A DNA stretch of 64,000 bases from Magnolia sinica. Lineage: Eukaryota; Streptophyta; Magnoliopsida; Magnoliales; Magnoliaceae. Where the stretch lies: NCBI RefSeq assembly GCF_029962835.1, contig NC_080578.1, forward strand, positions 52,383,001 to 52,447,000, in the 5' to 3' direction. Of the stretch, positions 23,692-36,567 are shown in pieces. The notes under the pieces are model-generated. The model saw only the letters and a program-made list of their open reading frames with translations, was not told where the DNA came from and ran no database searches. The first letter of the stretch is position 1, and every line of letters starts with the position of its first letter. The translations under genes and the position numbers were made by a program.

Positions 23692-26025
23692 TGAAATTAC
23701 GGTAATGACCACTTTAGTTTAAGTAGGAATATGTAAATATGTCCTAGAGGGGGGGTGAATAGGACTTTTAATACTCTATGACAATTTAAAATCCTATCAC
23801 TCTAATCCTAAAAGTAAGCATACATTAGGATTACTAAAGAGTAACTCTACTGGCTTCCAATCATAAAACTATTTGAGAGATAAACAATATGTAAATCAGT
23901 TCGTGATGGATATGATTGTGTGTGTGAGGTGTGATCTCAAATAATCAAGTATGAGAGTATTTAAGAAAATTACATAAGTAATGGAAGACAATAGCAATCT
24001 CAAACATAGTCATTTTTATAGTGGTTCGACTACTTGTCTACTCCACTTCCAGCAAATGCACTCAACCCTTGAGTATACCGGATCTCACTAAGGAAGTTTC
24101 ACAATAGGTTCACTTCAAACCGGAGGTTTTAAATCAGGTTCTCCTCTAACCAGTACAACCTACACTTAGGCTGACACAAGGTGTTTACATGACACTGTTT
24201 ATGCTCCCATGAGCAAGGGTCAACACATAGCACCCGACTTATAGGTATCACTAGCCAAGGATCCACACAAGGAACCTGACGGAGGTTTCACAATAGGTTC
24301 ACCTCTAACCAGAGGTTTTACACAGGTTCACCTCTAACCAGTTTATGCTCTCCATAGAGCAAGGGTCCTCTCAAAGCACCCCTATGTACACTCCCACCGG
24401 AGGCCTCCTGTGAGGACTTACAAGGGGTGAGAAACACCTTAGACCCAATCCTACAAAAGGAATGATCTCAAGGGTCCTCTAGACTCTAATGGCTTATAGA
24501 TAAGTAGATGAGCCCCGTTTAGCATGTTGTTGAAGATCCCTTCCTTTGATGATGAAGAATCTTCTGCTTCCTTAAGCAGTAACTCAGAGGATGTGCCAAT
24601 ACATGACGACGAGTTGGGTCAAGGTTATAATGGAATCCTACTCTAGTAAATGTTTTCCTATAAGGGAGATAGAGTGATTCCAATCATATATACATTCAAG
24701 GAATCCCAACTTAATGATTTGCCATTATGGTGGCAACTGTAGGATCCTTGAATGTAGAAGTTCATTCCCCAATCGACTCTATTGAATGTCAATGATGAGG
24801 GTGGATTGGAGAATGAACTCCCATAAGAGAAAAAGGCTTAGGGTATATGATATAGGGTTAAACACACAAAAGCACTCTTTATTTTATCTCTCCAACAACT
24901 AAGGGCAAGCTCTCATTAAATAGGCAAAAGGTTTCAACGAACATAAAACAGTCACTTATTTGACAGAGTTCGATATCATCGAGCAGGGTCGATATCATCG
25001 GGCATATACTCTTGATAGCATCGACTGGCCGCTCGATGACACAAACTCAAATGTCAAACGCTTTTATAACCTTTTACCAGCTGGTCGAGGAAATCGAACA
25101 TGCGTCGATGTCATCGGATTTCAAACTCCGATTTCATCAACACGAGGTTCGATTCCTCAATGTTTAAGAATGTGAGAGACTTATCTTTAATGGTTTTTTA
25201 GGAAACAGATATGATCGATCTTCACTCGATATCATCAAATTTTGAATATCGATGATATCTAGGGCAGTGTCGATTCATCGATAATTTCAAGTAATTTTCC
25301 TATAAGCTTGTTGGACAGTTTCTGTCCACTTTCGATGAAATCGACCATGCCTCAATATGATTGATATTTGAATACGATTTTATCGAGTGACCCTCGATCC
25401 GAGAAAAATATCCTGAAAAACTCGCTGGATGTAAATGTGTCCTAATCTGATATCATTGAAGGGCTTCCGATATCATCAAAATTTGAATTCCGAGGATATC
25501 GAGAAGCTCTTCGATATATCAAAGATTACATGATTTGCCTTAGCAGAGCTTTGGACACAACATAACTGATGTCGATTTTATCGAGTCTACTTGATGGACT
25601 CGAGATTCAAATTTCGATGATATCGAACCCTCTATCAATACATCGATAATTCTATCCAGATATCTTTGTGGTTGCTGGACATCGTATGTCCTCATTTCGA
25701 TAATATCGAGTGAGCTTCGAGGACATCGACAACAAGGTTCAATTTCATCGAACCACTTGTCGATAAATTGACAAAGGCAGAAAACTTAGAGATTTTTCTG
25801 AGTTTGAAAAGAGTTTTCTAACCATAATCCCTTAGGGTGTTCTAACCAATTTTAAGGATTTTAATTACCTGGTGTTTTGGGACATGGGATGTGAGGCTCG
25901 AGATTTACTTGTGATGAGTTCGGGCACACATCTAGTTGAGGCAGTTTCTTAATCAATCTTCCTATAGGAATCTTCTGCCTACCTAACTCAACGCACATGC
26001 TAATTGACAAAGTAGGGCACTTTCA
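23692..26025 (-). mobile_element. 5' LTR of the copia element
   Basis: 2334 bp, colinear with 16077-18446 and differing by small indels and about one base in ten. Its outer end (TGAAAGTGCCC on the minus strand) is followed by the target duplication TTGAT at 26026-26030. Confidence 0.9.
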
Positions 26026-27578
26026 TTGATCCTAGTTGTGCTATTGTGTGGTTGGTTCACACTTGTGACATGGAAGTCTGGACACTCGCATACCCCCATG
26101 ATCATAAGGGAGAGTGCACATTATATCACTGTTTTACCATGTCAGTACTGTGATAATTTTTTACAAGTCTTATGATATTTGTGCATATTACATTTGCATG
26201 TCCATGCATAGTGGTGAGAAGTGCATGGTGTGCATAGTTTGATCATGTGGAGATCATATGCATGTGCTAGAGGATGTTGGTGCGGGGTGCACATGATGGA
26301 GTATGTGGTAGAGGATGTTGGTGCGAGGTGCACATGATGGAATATGTGCGGATGTTATCTAGTCCGAGAGACCGCGAGCTTGGAACCTGGGTTGAAGTCC
26401 GTAAAGCTCACTTGATGCTACATTGTTACCTCTCTAGAATGAGCGTGGATTGCAGATTGGATGTGGTTGGCAGAGGAGCCTGATTGGTATTAGGGTTGCC
26501 TCGTATGCATATGTAGCTTAAATGCATAGCATTGCTTGAGTGCAATTCTACTGCATAGTGCGCTTGTGGATTATCATTACATTTTGTATAATATCCTCAT
26601 GAGATAGTTCAAACACCACAACAACATCGTGGTTATATTGATGAGACCACCACAGCTGCATCGTGGTTGGTATTTGTGGACATTAGAAATTTGCATTTCT
26701 TATACTGGGTCCTAGATCCTTGGGTGAAATCCCCTAAACCTCAAGTGGTACCCTTGAGCCTCATCGTCAAGACTAGGCGGATGCCATGGGTCACCTGGTG
26801 CCGAAGACCATAGTAGGCCTGACTCCCGTCAACGTGGTCAGGTGAGAAGAGGTTTAGCCACGCCTAGCTAAGAGTTAGAGCGAATGTGGTTAGGTTTGAC
26901 CAGCCCCTGAAATGGGTCCGCTACCAGCGTGCTGGGTGGGTATTGGCATGGCTATAGGCCCTCCACTGACAATACGGGTATGCAAGGCATATATTCAACA
27001 AGTTTCATACTTGCTTTCGATACCAAGCTTCGGTGATTCCTAATGATGATAACTATATTGTGATGTGGAGTTTTAGAGGAGGACCTGCATGCCTACAAAT
27101 ATCCCGCATGCCTTTGCATATCATCATTTGCATTGCATCCTATCCACTTGGCTTTATGTATCATTATATATCACTATGCTTCAGTTTTTGTACTTTGATA
27201 TTTGATTGTTACTATATACATGCACACTATGCACACACGAGTGTACGCACTAAGCTTTTTACCTAAGCTTCCTATTTTCCTTTTTTTTTAAGGGCAGGAG
27301 TAGCTTGGAGGACATAGCTTTTCTCGATGCATTGTTTCTATTTTGTGATTTAGCAATATTGACGTTGTGTACCTTTTGGAAAGCATTATACTTACAACCA
27401 TTAGGATTTATAATGGTGACGGTTGCTTAGTATTGTGATTACAGATCATCATGCTCAAGTATTAATATTCAAAAAATTTTCAGTCAAAAATCTTCCATGT
27501 GGTGCGCCGAACTCGAGACTCAAGTGCCAGATTCGGGGTATTACGGAAGCTGTCCATCCTCGGATTTGGGGCGTGACA
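26026..27578 (+). mobile_element. Long gypsy-type 3' LTR, second part
   Basis: The first 5 bp are the copia target duplication. The remainder continues the LTR interrupted at 16076 and aligns with 9618-11227, including gccaccacagctgcatcgtggtt-like and acacacgagtgta blocks, and ends ggggcgtgaca at 27578. The next bases are tgacg, the expected place of the element's own target duplication; the partner side is not in the window. Confidence 0.85.
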
Positions 27579-27701
27579 TGACGTCATTTCTGTAGTGAGT
27601 CTCACTACTCAACCTGTCAGTATCTAATTCGCGTCCAGTGGCTACCTCCCCAATGACGCACGCAATCCACCTCCAAAGCGTCCAGAATCTTGCTAAGTTC
27701 A

Positions 27702-28139
27702 CTGGAAATCTAGGTGGGGCCCACCATGATGTTTTTGAGAAATCTATCTTGTCCATCTATTTTTTGAACTAATTTTAGGACTTGAGAGCAAAAGTGAGTA
27801 TGATACAGTACTCAATTGAACCATACTGAAGGAAAAGGGGGCAGGGAAATTCCTACTGTTAAAACCTCCTTGGGGTCGACAGTGATGTTTACATGCCATA
27901 TATACCATTAATAACATCATTCCTACTAGGATTAGCTGAGAACACAAATAATATCTTGATTCAAAACTTCTATGACCTACAAATATTTCAACTGTGTAAG
28001 TTCAATCTTTACGTTTTCGGCCCACTTGAGTATTGGATTCAGCTCATTTTTATATGCATGTCCTAAAATGATCTCATAAAACAGATGGATGGATTGGATT
28101 TCTTAAAAACATCACAGTGGGTCCCACCTAGGTTTCCAG
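27702..28139. mobile_element. Foldback MITE, CTGGAAAYCTAGGTGGG termini
   Basis: The left end CTGGAAATCTAGGTGGGG and the right end (reverse complement CTGGAAACCTAGGTGGG) form an inverted repeat that continues inward through ccaccatgatgttttt and aaaaacatcacagtggg. The 438-bp element has no coding capacity. It belongs to the window-wide GGGCCCACCATGATG family. Confidence 0.75.
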
Positions 28140-28227
28140 CACGGGAACTTCCTGCCAAAGCCTTTTGTAGGAAATCTATGGGGCAATTTTTTCAAACGCG
28201 AATTTCCAGCTAGAGCCTTTCTCGCAA

Positions 28228-28660
28228 TGGAAACCTAGGTGGGGCCCACTATGATGTTTTCGAGAAATCTACCCTGTCCATCCATTTTTCCTTATCATTT
28301 CAGGGCATTATCCGAAAACTGAGGCAGATCTAAATCTTAAGTGGACCACACCACAGGAAGTAGCAGTGATAATGATTCTCACCGTTAAATATTTTTAAGG
28401 CCTACCATGATATTTATTTGACATTGAACTTATAAATTAGGTCATACAGACTTGAATGTTGGAAAAAAACAAATATCAGCTTGATCCAAAATTTTGGTAG
28501 CCTCGGGAAGTTTTTAATGGTCAAAGTTCAATCAACATTGTGTGACCCACTTGAGATTTTAATCTACCTCAATTTTGGGTTCATACCATAAAATTATTTT
28601 TTCAAAATGTATAGACGGCGTGAATTTATCACTAACAGCTTGGTGGGACCCACCTAGCAT
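28228..28660. mobile_element. Second copy of the CTAGGTGGG foldback MITE
   Basis: It starts TGGAAACCTAGGTGGGGCCC and ends tgggacccacctag, with the same internal landmarks as 27702-28139 (gagaaatctaxcctgtccatc, aagtggaccacacca). It is a diverged sister copy. The 90 bp between the two copies hold nothing recognisable. Confidence 0.7.
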
Positions 28661-28848
28661 CCTAGCGGAAGAATTTCATGTGAAAAGGCTTCCACTGCAT
28701 CCTTCGGAGAGTTCAAGAATAGGGTGAAGAGGTGTGACAGATAAGAAAATTCATTCTTTCAAACTCGCACATAAGACCGCCTAATCCGACGGTTGATAGC
28801 AAGGTTCGCACATAATGACATGCAAACTAGTGCATAGCTGAGCGTTTC

Positions 28849-28905
28849 TCTCTCTATATATATATATGTATATATGTATGTGTATATATATATATATATA
28901 TATAT
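28849..28905. repeat. CT/TA microsatellite
   Basis: TCTCTC followed by about 25 TA/TG units. Confidence 0.9.
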
Positions 28906-28929
28906 GAAATGGTACTATACAGTTGAGGT

Positions 28930-29440
28930 CGAGCTGTGTGGGCCCCACCGTAATGTTTTTCGACCATCAATATTGTGCATTTGATGGGTTCCCTTTCGGT
29001 TATGGGATATTCCAAAAGTTAGCCATATAAGGAACTTAGGTGGGCCATACCATTTAAAATCACGTGAAGACATGCCTAAATATATAAAAGCACTTGGTGG
29101 GGACCACTTGAGTTTTGGATGTGACAGAAACTTGGTCTGGCACCTCATCCAAGTTGGGCATAAACAATGTATGGGTTGGAATTGTGAACCACATCTCGAT
29201 GAGCCTAATATATTATTACAAATGTTTTAACGGTAGGGTAACCACTCTAACTATTTTGTGTGGTGTGGCCCACCCAAGTCATGCAATGACTTGATTTTTA
29301 ACATTATGGGCCACCATGGAATGTTGCATCTAACTGATGGGATAGATGTTCGACACACATTAAGGTGGGGCCCACACAGCTTGATCTCATGGGAAGTTCA
29401 CGCACGATGGGCCTCACCATATAGTCCAGATATCTGTACA
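28930..29440. repeat. MITE-like repeat homologous to 13095-13500
   Basis: Ordered blocks shared with 13095-13500 are gggccccac, catttgatgggt, gggatattcc, tataaaagcacttg, gggtaacc and tgtgtggtgtggcccac. No terminal inverted repeat could be fixed. Confidence 0.6.
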
Positions 29441-29555
29441 TCAGCGCCCCACGTGAGGAGGATGAGTCCCTAACATATCCAACGGTGAAACACAAAAATA
29501 GAAGTAAAGCTAATCCATAAAGTCATCTCCACGTGGTGCTCGGTTTGGAAAAGTC

Positions 29556-30094
29556 GGAAGTGGATTACGTACTGAGTAACTCAGTACCCTTAGTGTACTG
29601 AGTAAACTGTGTGGAGTCGACTGTTATTTATTTATTTTATCCACTCCGTTAAACCATGTTAACAGATAATTTTAGGGCTTGATCCCAAAAATGAAGCAAA
29701 TTAAAATCTCAAGTGGACCACACTACACGAAACAGTTTGATTGAACTTCTACCGTTGAAAACTTTTTGGAGGCCAAAGAAGTTTTGGATCAAGCTAATGT
29801 TTGTAGTTTCTCTTCATCCATGTATATGTGATCTTATGAATAGGTTGGATGACAAATAAAAGTTACTTTGGACCCTAGGAAGGTTTCAATAGTGGAAATC
29901 ATTATTCCACACTGTTTCCTGTGTAATGGTCCACTTGAGCGTTGGATTTACTTCAATTTTGTGATCAAGCCCCAAAATTAGCATTAAAAATGGATAGACG
30001 GTGTGGATAAACCACATACATTGATAGTGGTCCCAACTGAGTTTACTCGGTACGATAAAAGCATACTAAGTAACTCAGTACGCAATCCGATTTC
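29556..30094. mobile_element. Mutator-like MITE with 9-bp target duplication
   Basis: The element is flanked by GGAAAAGTC at 29547-29555 and 30095-30103, a perfect 9-bp duplication as made by Mutator-type transposases. Its ends, GGAAGTGGATTACGTACTGA on the left and the reverse complement GAAATCGGATTGCGTACTGA on the right, form an imperfect inverted repeat of about 30 bp. The 539-bp interior is non-coding and includes the shared caagtggaccacac and cggtgtggataaaccacata blocks. Confidence 0.8.
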
Positions 30095-30103
30095 GGAAAA
30101 GTC

Positions 30104-31287
30104 ATGCTATTGATAATGATAGTACACGTTATCTCAGTCCTTGCAAAGGACGTGGATTGTGTCCAAATCGGATTGTGTACTAAGTAACTTACTACGCTAA
30201 GGGGTACTGAGTTGACGTGTCACTAGCTTATTGACTCTAAGAAGTGGAGCTGCTTCCCTCCTCCAAATGTCATTAGCTTCTCTCTCTTTCTCTCTCTTCC
30301 GTGCATGGAGGAAACGTAGAAGGATCTACCACTGTTTAGAGAGGTTTCAATGGTATTGAGTAAACTTTGTTGGGCCCACTATAAATGAATGCAGTCAATC
30401 CATGCCGTCCATCCATTTTTCAATCGCATTTTAATGGTTGAGACCAAAATTGAATTATTTCCAATGTTCATGTCGACTGTGGAACAAGAAACATTGCGAA
30501 TAATAATTTCTAGCGTTGAAACAACACAGTGGCCCTTAGAGAGGTTTCAACGGTGGATGTCATTATCACTGTTGCTTCCTTTGGTGTGGTCCACTGGAGA
30601 TATGATTTTACTTAATTTTCTAGATCATGTAATAAAATTATCTAAGAAAAGTTATTAATGGTGTGGATAAAATCTGTAGATCACGGTGGACCCCACAAAG
30701 CCCCGCCCCAGACAGATTACCATCCGGGCGGGGGTAGGACGCAATCCGCTTCCATTGCATACCGGGTAATTCATTACACTCAGCCTGCTGAATAAATTCT
30801 GTGACATTCACCATGATTTATGTATCTTATCCACTCCGTTCATCTATTTTACTATATAATTTCAATGCTTGAGCCCATAAATGAATCATATATAAAGTTC
30901 AAATGCCACACTACAGAAACAGTGTGAATTGAATGTCTACCATTGAAAATTTCTTAGGGCCACAAAAGTTTTGGATCAAGCTTATATCTGTGTTTTCCCT
31001 TCATCCATGTCTTCATGATATCATGAATAGTTTGGATGACAAATAAAAGTCACTGTAGGGCCTAGTAAGGTTTCAACGATAGAAATCATTACTCCTACTG
31101 TTTCCTGGAGTATGATCCACTTGATCTTTGGATATGCTTAAATTTTGAGCTGAACGCCTTAAAATAGCTATAAAAACTAATGGACAGTGTGGATAGACCA
31201 CATACATTCAAGGTGGGCCCAACTAAGTTTACTTTGTACGATAAAATCATACTAACTCGTACGCAATCCAATTTCTGCTAGGAATAG
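30104..31287. repeat. Composite of foldback/MITE sequences
   Basis: This is a run of related fragments: a segment starting aaatcggattgtgtactaag (30155), a foldback around gttgggcccactataaatg...cacggtggaccccac (30370-30700), a gcgggggtaggacgcaatcc junction, and another foldback of about 530 bp (about 30755-31275) ending cgtacgcaatcc. The last 5 bp (AATAG, 31283-31287) are the left target duplication of the solo LTR. A plus-strand open frame at 30389-30658 is by chance. Confidence 0.55.
30163..30336 (+). repeat. Inverted repeat arm 1
   Basis: This segment (from aaacgtagaaggatc at its right end back to acttactacgc at its left) recurs in reverse complement at 36568-36747. The two arms lie outside a MITE and the solo LTR. 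Confidence 0.75.
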
Positions 31288-34200
31288 TGAAACGCCCCGT
31301 GTTTTAAGGACCTGAGTATATGACTCGTTTCCCAAAAACCCGAGTGTTAACCTTAAAGGATGGTCAAATTCACGTATATTTTTTTCTTTATCAGAGTAAG
31401 CAGATGAGCGTAGAGTGAATAAATCAACATAAGGGAAATTTCATTATCATTCAATTAAACAAGCAACCCATAATGACTTATACAACCCAATGTCTCAACA
31501 TTAACAATTATAAGATTTGCATACATAAGAAATAACAGAAAGCATATAAATGTAAGCTGCATGACGACGCAGCTCCTTTTAGCGATACGGCCGTGCATTC
31601 ATGGCACTTGTGCATAGCTCCTCATCAAGTCTGAACATATACATCATCTGGGCCACCTGTTCTACCTGTACGGTTGTATATTTGATGGATGAGTGGCCAG
31701 CTCAGTGTGAATTCCCCTCAAGATTACACACCGCCACATTAGGTAAGCATAGTTATAAAACAGCAAGGCAATCAAAACAACACATGATGCAATATTTTTA
31801 AATGCATGGATGTGTGAATGCACATCGACCTGGGGATGCACATCCAGTCGGACTTGGGCTCATCACCCATGCAATCATCGACTTGGGAAAATCATCCAGT
31901 CGGACAGGAGTCGATAGTCAGGGGTCTAGGAGCTAGCGAAACGATACCCCAACAACTCTAGGGCACGTGCTACAACATCCAGAATAGCCACCTGCCATTG
32001 CCAATATGCTATGAATGCATGATTAACCAAACCGTTATTAGTCTAGTTATAATAAGCCAATTTAAATATGCTCATGGTCACTACGGGGAACACATGGCCC
32101 AGTATAAGCCCACGACTCAAGCATAGTGTCCCATTACCACCATCCCTGGCCTATGAGACTACCATCTTAGGATGTTTAATGGAAACTCATCGACTAGTGG
32201 TCAATCATATTACAATATATGGGGCTTACCATCGAATGGTTGCATAGTATAAAACATTGAATCTGTATAGGGAAAATATCAAAACAAAACCATGTAGGGC
32301 GAGTATCAAAATATGCCACATAGGGCGAATATCAAAACCATACGATAAAGATCATCCTTAAAAACCATTAGACACAACAACCCTGGATGGTAGGCCCACA
32401 TCATTGATCCATCTAGACTACCACTCAATAACCACTAGATCGAAGGTTCATAGCAATCAGCGTCAATCGAGTTACATCCCATGTATGGGTGTACATTTAT
32501 AAGTGGGGGTTACCTACTGATGTACCAGTTTAAGTTCCTTAAGCAATCCACAAATAATTCATGAACAAATATATAAGATGAACATTAAGTAGACAATATA
32601 GCAATTCAATTTCCACTAGCTAACACATGTGATTATAAGAGAGAGATATCAAATATAAATTTAAATAAAAACTATAACTTAAGCTAATGAAAAGATGGAA
32701 AGCTCAAGGGGAAGAATCATCACCTTATACTTCGAATCGCCTTTTAGTGTCACTAAGTACTTGCGCCCTTAGAATTTGTACCCTATCACAAATCATGAAC
32801 CTGTATAATTATGTCCAATTTCTAATCACTACCTAGGGTTTAAGGGTTAGCTTTTAGGGTTTTAGTGTAGAATTAAGGTTTTCATCCTAGGGTTTAGCCT
32901 TAAACTTAGATTTTAGGATTTTAATCCTAAATTATTAATAATATTATTATCATTATTATTGTGCAATGGATTGAGTAATATTCCTATTAGGAGTATTAAT
33001 CTCTCAGTATTAATAATGATGGTTCGTAGATCCACATTTAGATGTACCACATTATCCAATATTCTTATAACGACCAACCATCTCCTAAATAATAAGGGTA
33101 ATCATAATGGAATATTTACCAGTGAAAATATAATAAGGGCTAATACTAACGATTATATTAACAAGTATTATACTAATCCCATAAGGGAAGTCATCAATAT
33201 TTTCTAGTGCTAATATTAATTGTTATTATTAATGAATCCAGATATTAGGATCTATCATGATTTATGACACTCTACAATTAGGCCCAAAGCTAAACTTACT
33301 ATTTACATTTTAAGTATAAGTCTAGGGTTTAGATTTCTTAGGACCTTGACGTAGATTTAGGGTCTTCATCTTAGGGTTTGATTCTAGGAGTAGAACTAGG
33401 ATGTATGAGCAGCTTAAATAATATAATAGTAACATGGCTAGTTACACTTTAATATTAATAATATAACTAATACTTGACCATGGTAAGTATTACAATTGTA
33501 ATAAATAGTATAACCAATATTAGAGATGGTATTTTCAAGTGATGGACACCAAGCTAATGTCATCAATGGTAGTTTCGTCCATAATAATTAATATCAGCGT
33601 AACATGTTAGTAGTAATCATCCTGATGATAGTTAATAATAGAGTATAACCAACAACACTAACTAATACAATATAGTATTTATTTGAAATTTCTAGTTACT
33701 ATCATTGAAATAATAGATAGAAAATAATAATGATGACAAATCTAATTAATGAAAAAGAGGTGGAAACCCTCACCTAGCTGACTCGGTTCGATCCGAGTTG
33801 ACTCGCTTCAACACAACCATCACCCCTACATTTTCTCTCTCACTTCCTCCTTCTCTCACCCTATTTTCCTTTAACATCTGAGGTCCAGCAAGCTAGCTGG
33901 GTTAAACCAGACCCAAAATGGTTGGGGATTCGGGTCAGGCCTCAGCCTAGTGAGTTCACTCGGTCGAAACTGGGTCGGCTCAGACTCCTCCCTCTCTCTC
34001 ATTTGTTTCTTCTTCTTCCTATTTTTCTTTCCTGTTCTGTCTCTCTCTGACTATTGGAAACATCCAGCTTGGGTGTTGAGTTTGACCCGACTCAGCCCAA
34101 CTCGGCTCAGTTGAGCTCAACCCGGCAGCCACTCCCTCTCTCACCATTCTCTCTCGTCTCCTTCTCCCTCTCTTTCTCCCTCTTCTTTCTCTCATTTTCT

Positions 34201-36556
34201 TCTCCACTTAGACCCTTATACCAGCAGGGTGGCGGGACCGAGCCCGACCAATGGTGAGCACCAGCGAGGGGTGGTGCAACAGCCGCAACCTCATCTCTCT
34301 CCCTCATTCTTTTTTGTTTCTTTCTTTCTTTCTATTTCCATTTTCTTTCTCTCTTTTTCCTTCATGCGTCTCCTTTCTCTCTCTGTCTGGATTAAGAAAG
34401 CTCAAACGGTCACACCAAACGTGCTAGTCGAGGTGGGGAAGACGACCGCTGTTAATGGTGGATTGAAAATGACAGCTTCTTCCCCCAATCTGGTCCTTTC
34501 AGAAGACTCGTATGGGTCCTAAGAAGCTTGTGGAAGGGTTCTTTCGAAGCATGAGAGAGATTTGGGCGGTGGGTTCAAGCGTTGAAGGTTGCGGCCGTTT
34601 TCTAGGTTTTTCGAAAGAAGATGAGAAAACTCCTCTTACATTTGTAGCCCTTACCTTCCTTATACCACTTCTCTAAGCCTCTCACCCGTTGAATGGAGAA
34701 TAAATGGCTAGGATGAAGGGGGTTTTGTAACGGCTCCAAATATAGCCGGTATTCTCAAACTGGCAGTCGTTTAGGTTACTAGTTTTCTATGAGAACCAAA
34801 ATCCATGTGAAAGGTCGTTGATTGGTTGAGATTATGCCACGAGGAAGGCCGAGATTGGAGGAGACAAAGCTGACACAAATTGCCAGCATCGCAGTTTCCA
34901 TTTTTGGAAAAAATGGTTTTCTATAGTCAAGATACGCCTAGATTTGTGCCCACACACGTGAACGCAATCACGTGAAATAGCTAGGGTTTTAGTCAAGCCT
35001 TCCACACAAGTCAGATGGACGATTTAGATCGTGAAGGTGGGACCATATGGTGGGCCATTGATCGAGCATAGCCTCCGCCCATTTTTTTTTCAAAAACGCC
35101 CGTAGGTGGGAGAGAGAAATCTCTCATTTTTGGCAGGCACGGGTAAGTGTGCTCTGACCGGCTTAGGGCGCCTACTGCACTACAAGTGTTGTTGCATTGG
35201 TGTACATGCACACCCTTGTGGGGCCCATGGTGATGTTTGGATGAGGTTCACTCCATTTACTAGGTTCGTTTACTTATATAAGGTTATGATCTCAAGAATG
35301 GGGTTGACCTAACTCTTAAGTGGGCCATACACCTAAACTTCTACTCCCAACAGTGGGTTTCTATCATTCTAATGGTCAGATTATTCCTAAATTGAATTTC
35401 AATGGCTAAAATGGTCCTCAAAACTTATCAGATGACCGTGTTTACATGTTGTAGGGACATGGGGGTGGAAACCAATATAATTCTAGTTTCATCATCCACT
35501 GTTACCGCATGCAGACAAGTTTCTTTTCTATCTTGTTGTTCAAAATAGATGGGGTCCACTTGTGATGATCTTCCGGAAGATCCTCACCATTCACCGTCTT
35601 TAGCACATCGTGCAAACCCATGGTCCCAAATTTGAAGTAGATCTAAACTTCAGGTGGGCCGCACGATCTGCTAATGTATTAAATGGTATTTACCGTTAAA
35701 ACCATCTTCACTCTTACGTAGTCACCTTACACCTTGTAATTACAAATTTCCCATTCATTTTCTAATCATCTTCCAATGTCTATTATATCAGAGTGTATTG
35801 TCCAAATGCCCTGAAAGTTGGTGGGTATCCCCCGTTTTTCATGCTCTTTCCATCAGTCCAATTTGGGCCCCGATCTCCCTAGGATGTCCAAGATGCTCCT
35901 TTAGTGGCCTACACACTCCGTAATTCAAAATAACATTTATACAGCTCTAATTGACAAGTTACCAGGTAGTTGGGACTTAAACCTGAAGATCTTCATAATG
36001 ACCGATTCATCCTGATATGCGGATGGCCCATTTGGTGGATCCAAACCTGATGGATGGTCAAGTGACTTGTTAAAAATAAGGAAGTTTTATGGTTAACACT
36101 CTAACAATGCATATGGGTGGATGTATGGTCAGTTTTGTGAATGGGTGAACACAAAGTGGGTTTCTGGAGTGATTAGGGGTATGGGTCAATGGCATTTTCG
36201 TAATTATTACTGATCTGTGAGTTTTGGGGAATCTAATGGCTCCACATAGTTATAGGTACATTTTTAAGTATTTCTTACAAAAGAATGTATATCTAAATCA
36301 TTATGGATAGGGAGTTTATCCATCGTTTCATTCAAAGGAAAATTACTTATGTCAAATCGCGTGATGAATGGCCTTGTTTTGAAATTCAAGGGCCAGATGG
36401 CTTATCGATGGAGATTATACTAGACGGCCGAGATGCATAGATTGTGGGTCACTAGATGATGATGTGTAAGATAAGTCACGTGTGTTTCCACACACGTGTA
36501 GACAGATTTAGACTTCCACTGTAACACCCATGTACTGAAAGGTACGGGGCGTTACA
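31288..36556 (-). mobile_element. 5.27-kb solo LTR with AATAG target duplication
   Basis: It starts TGAAACGCCCCGT and ends ACGGGGCGTTACA, so the two ends form a 13-bp inverted repeat with one mismatch. It is flanked by AATAG at 31283-31287 and 36557-36561. No primer site, polypurine tract or gag/pol lies inside, so it reads as a solo LTR left by recombination between two LTRs. The TGTAACGCC end, as in the other gypsy LTRs here, suggests minus orientation. Inside are telomere-like tagggttt runs (32820-32960 and 33310-33400), A/T-rich DNA to 33760, and a pyrimidine-rich block (33970-34400) that gives spurious serine/leucine- or arginine-rich open frames. No gene is seen. Confidence 0.8.
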
Positions 36557-36567
36557 AATAGAGGGGC

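Larger units (their letters stand above)
16077..26025 (-). mobile_element. Non-autonomous Ty1/copia element (9.95 kb) with two LTRs
   Basis: The element is bounded by LTRs that start TGAAATT and end TTTCA in plus reading. It is flanked on both sides by the 5-bp target duplication TTGAT (16072-16076 and 26026-26030). The empty site is seen in the sister LTR near 9612 (ggattaatcctagatgtg against gaattgat...cctagttgtg). The primer site next to the right LTR and polypurine tract next to the left LTR show minus-strand orientation. The interior (18447-23691) has gag, two zinc knuckles, protease and a pre-integrase segment, then jumps to a 3' ORF; integrase core, reverse transcriptase and RNase H are absent. 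By eye about nine of ten LTR positions agree, so it is not recent. Confidence 0.9.

Noticed and set aside
32820-33400. Interstitial telomere repeat array
   Set aside because: Only scattered ctagggttt and tttaggg copies in A/T-rich LTR DNA; not a regular heptamer array.
34019-34522. Arg/Glu-rich and Ser/Leu-rich frames on opposite strands
   Set aside because: The pyrimidine-rich low-complexity block inside the solo LTR produces open frames in several registers, with no domain visible.
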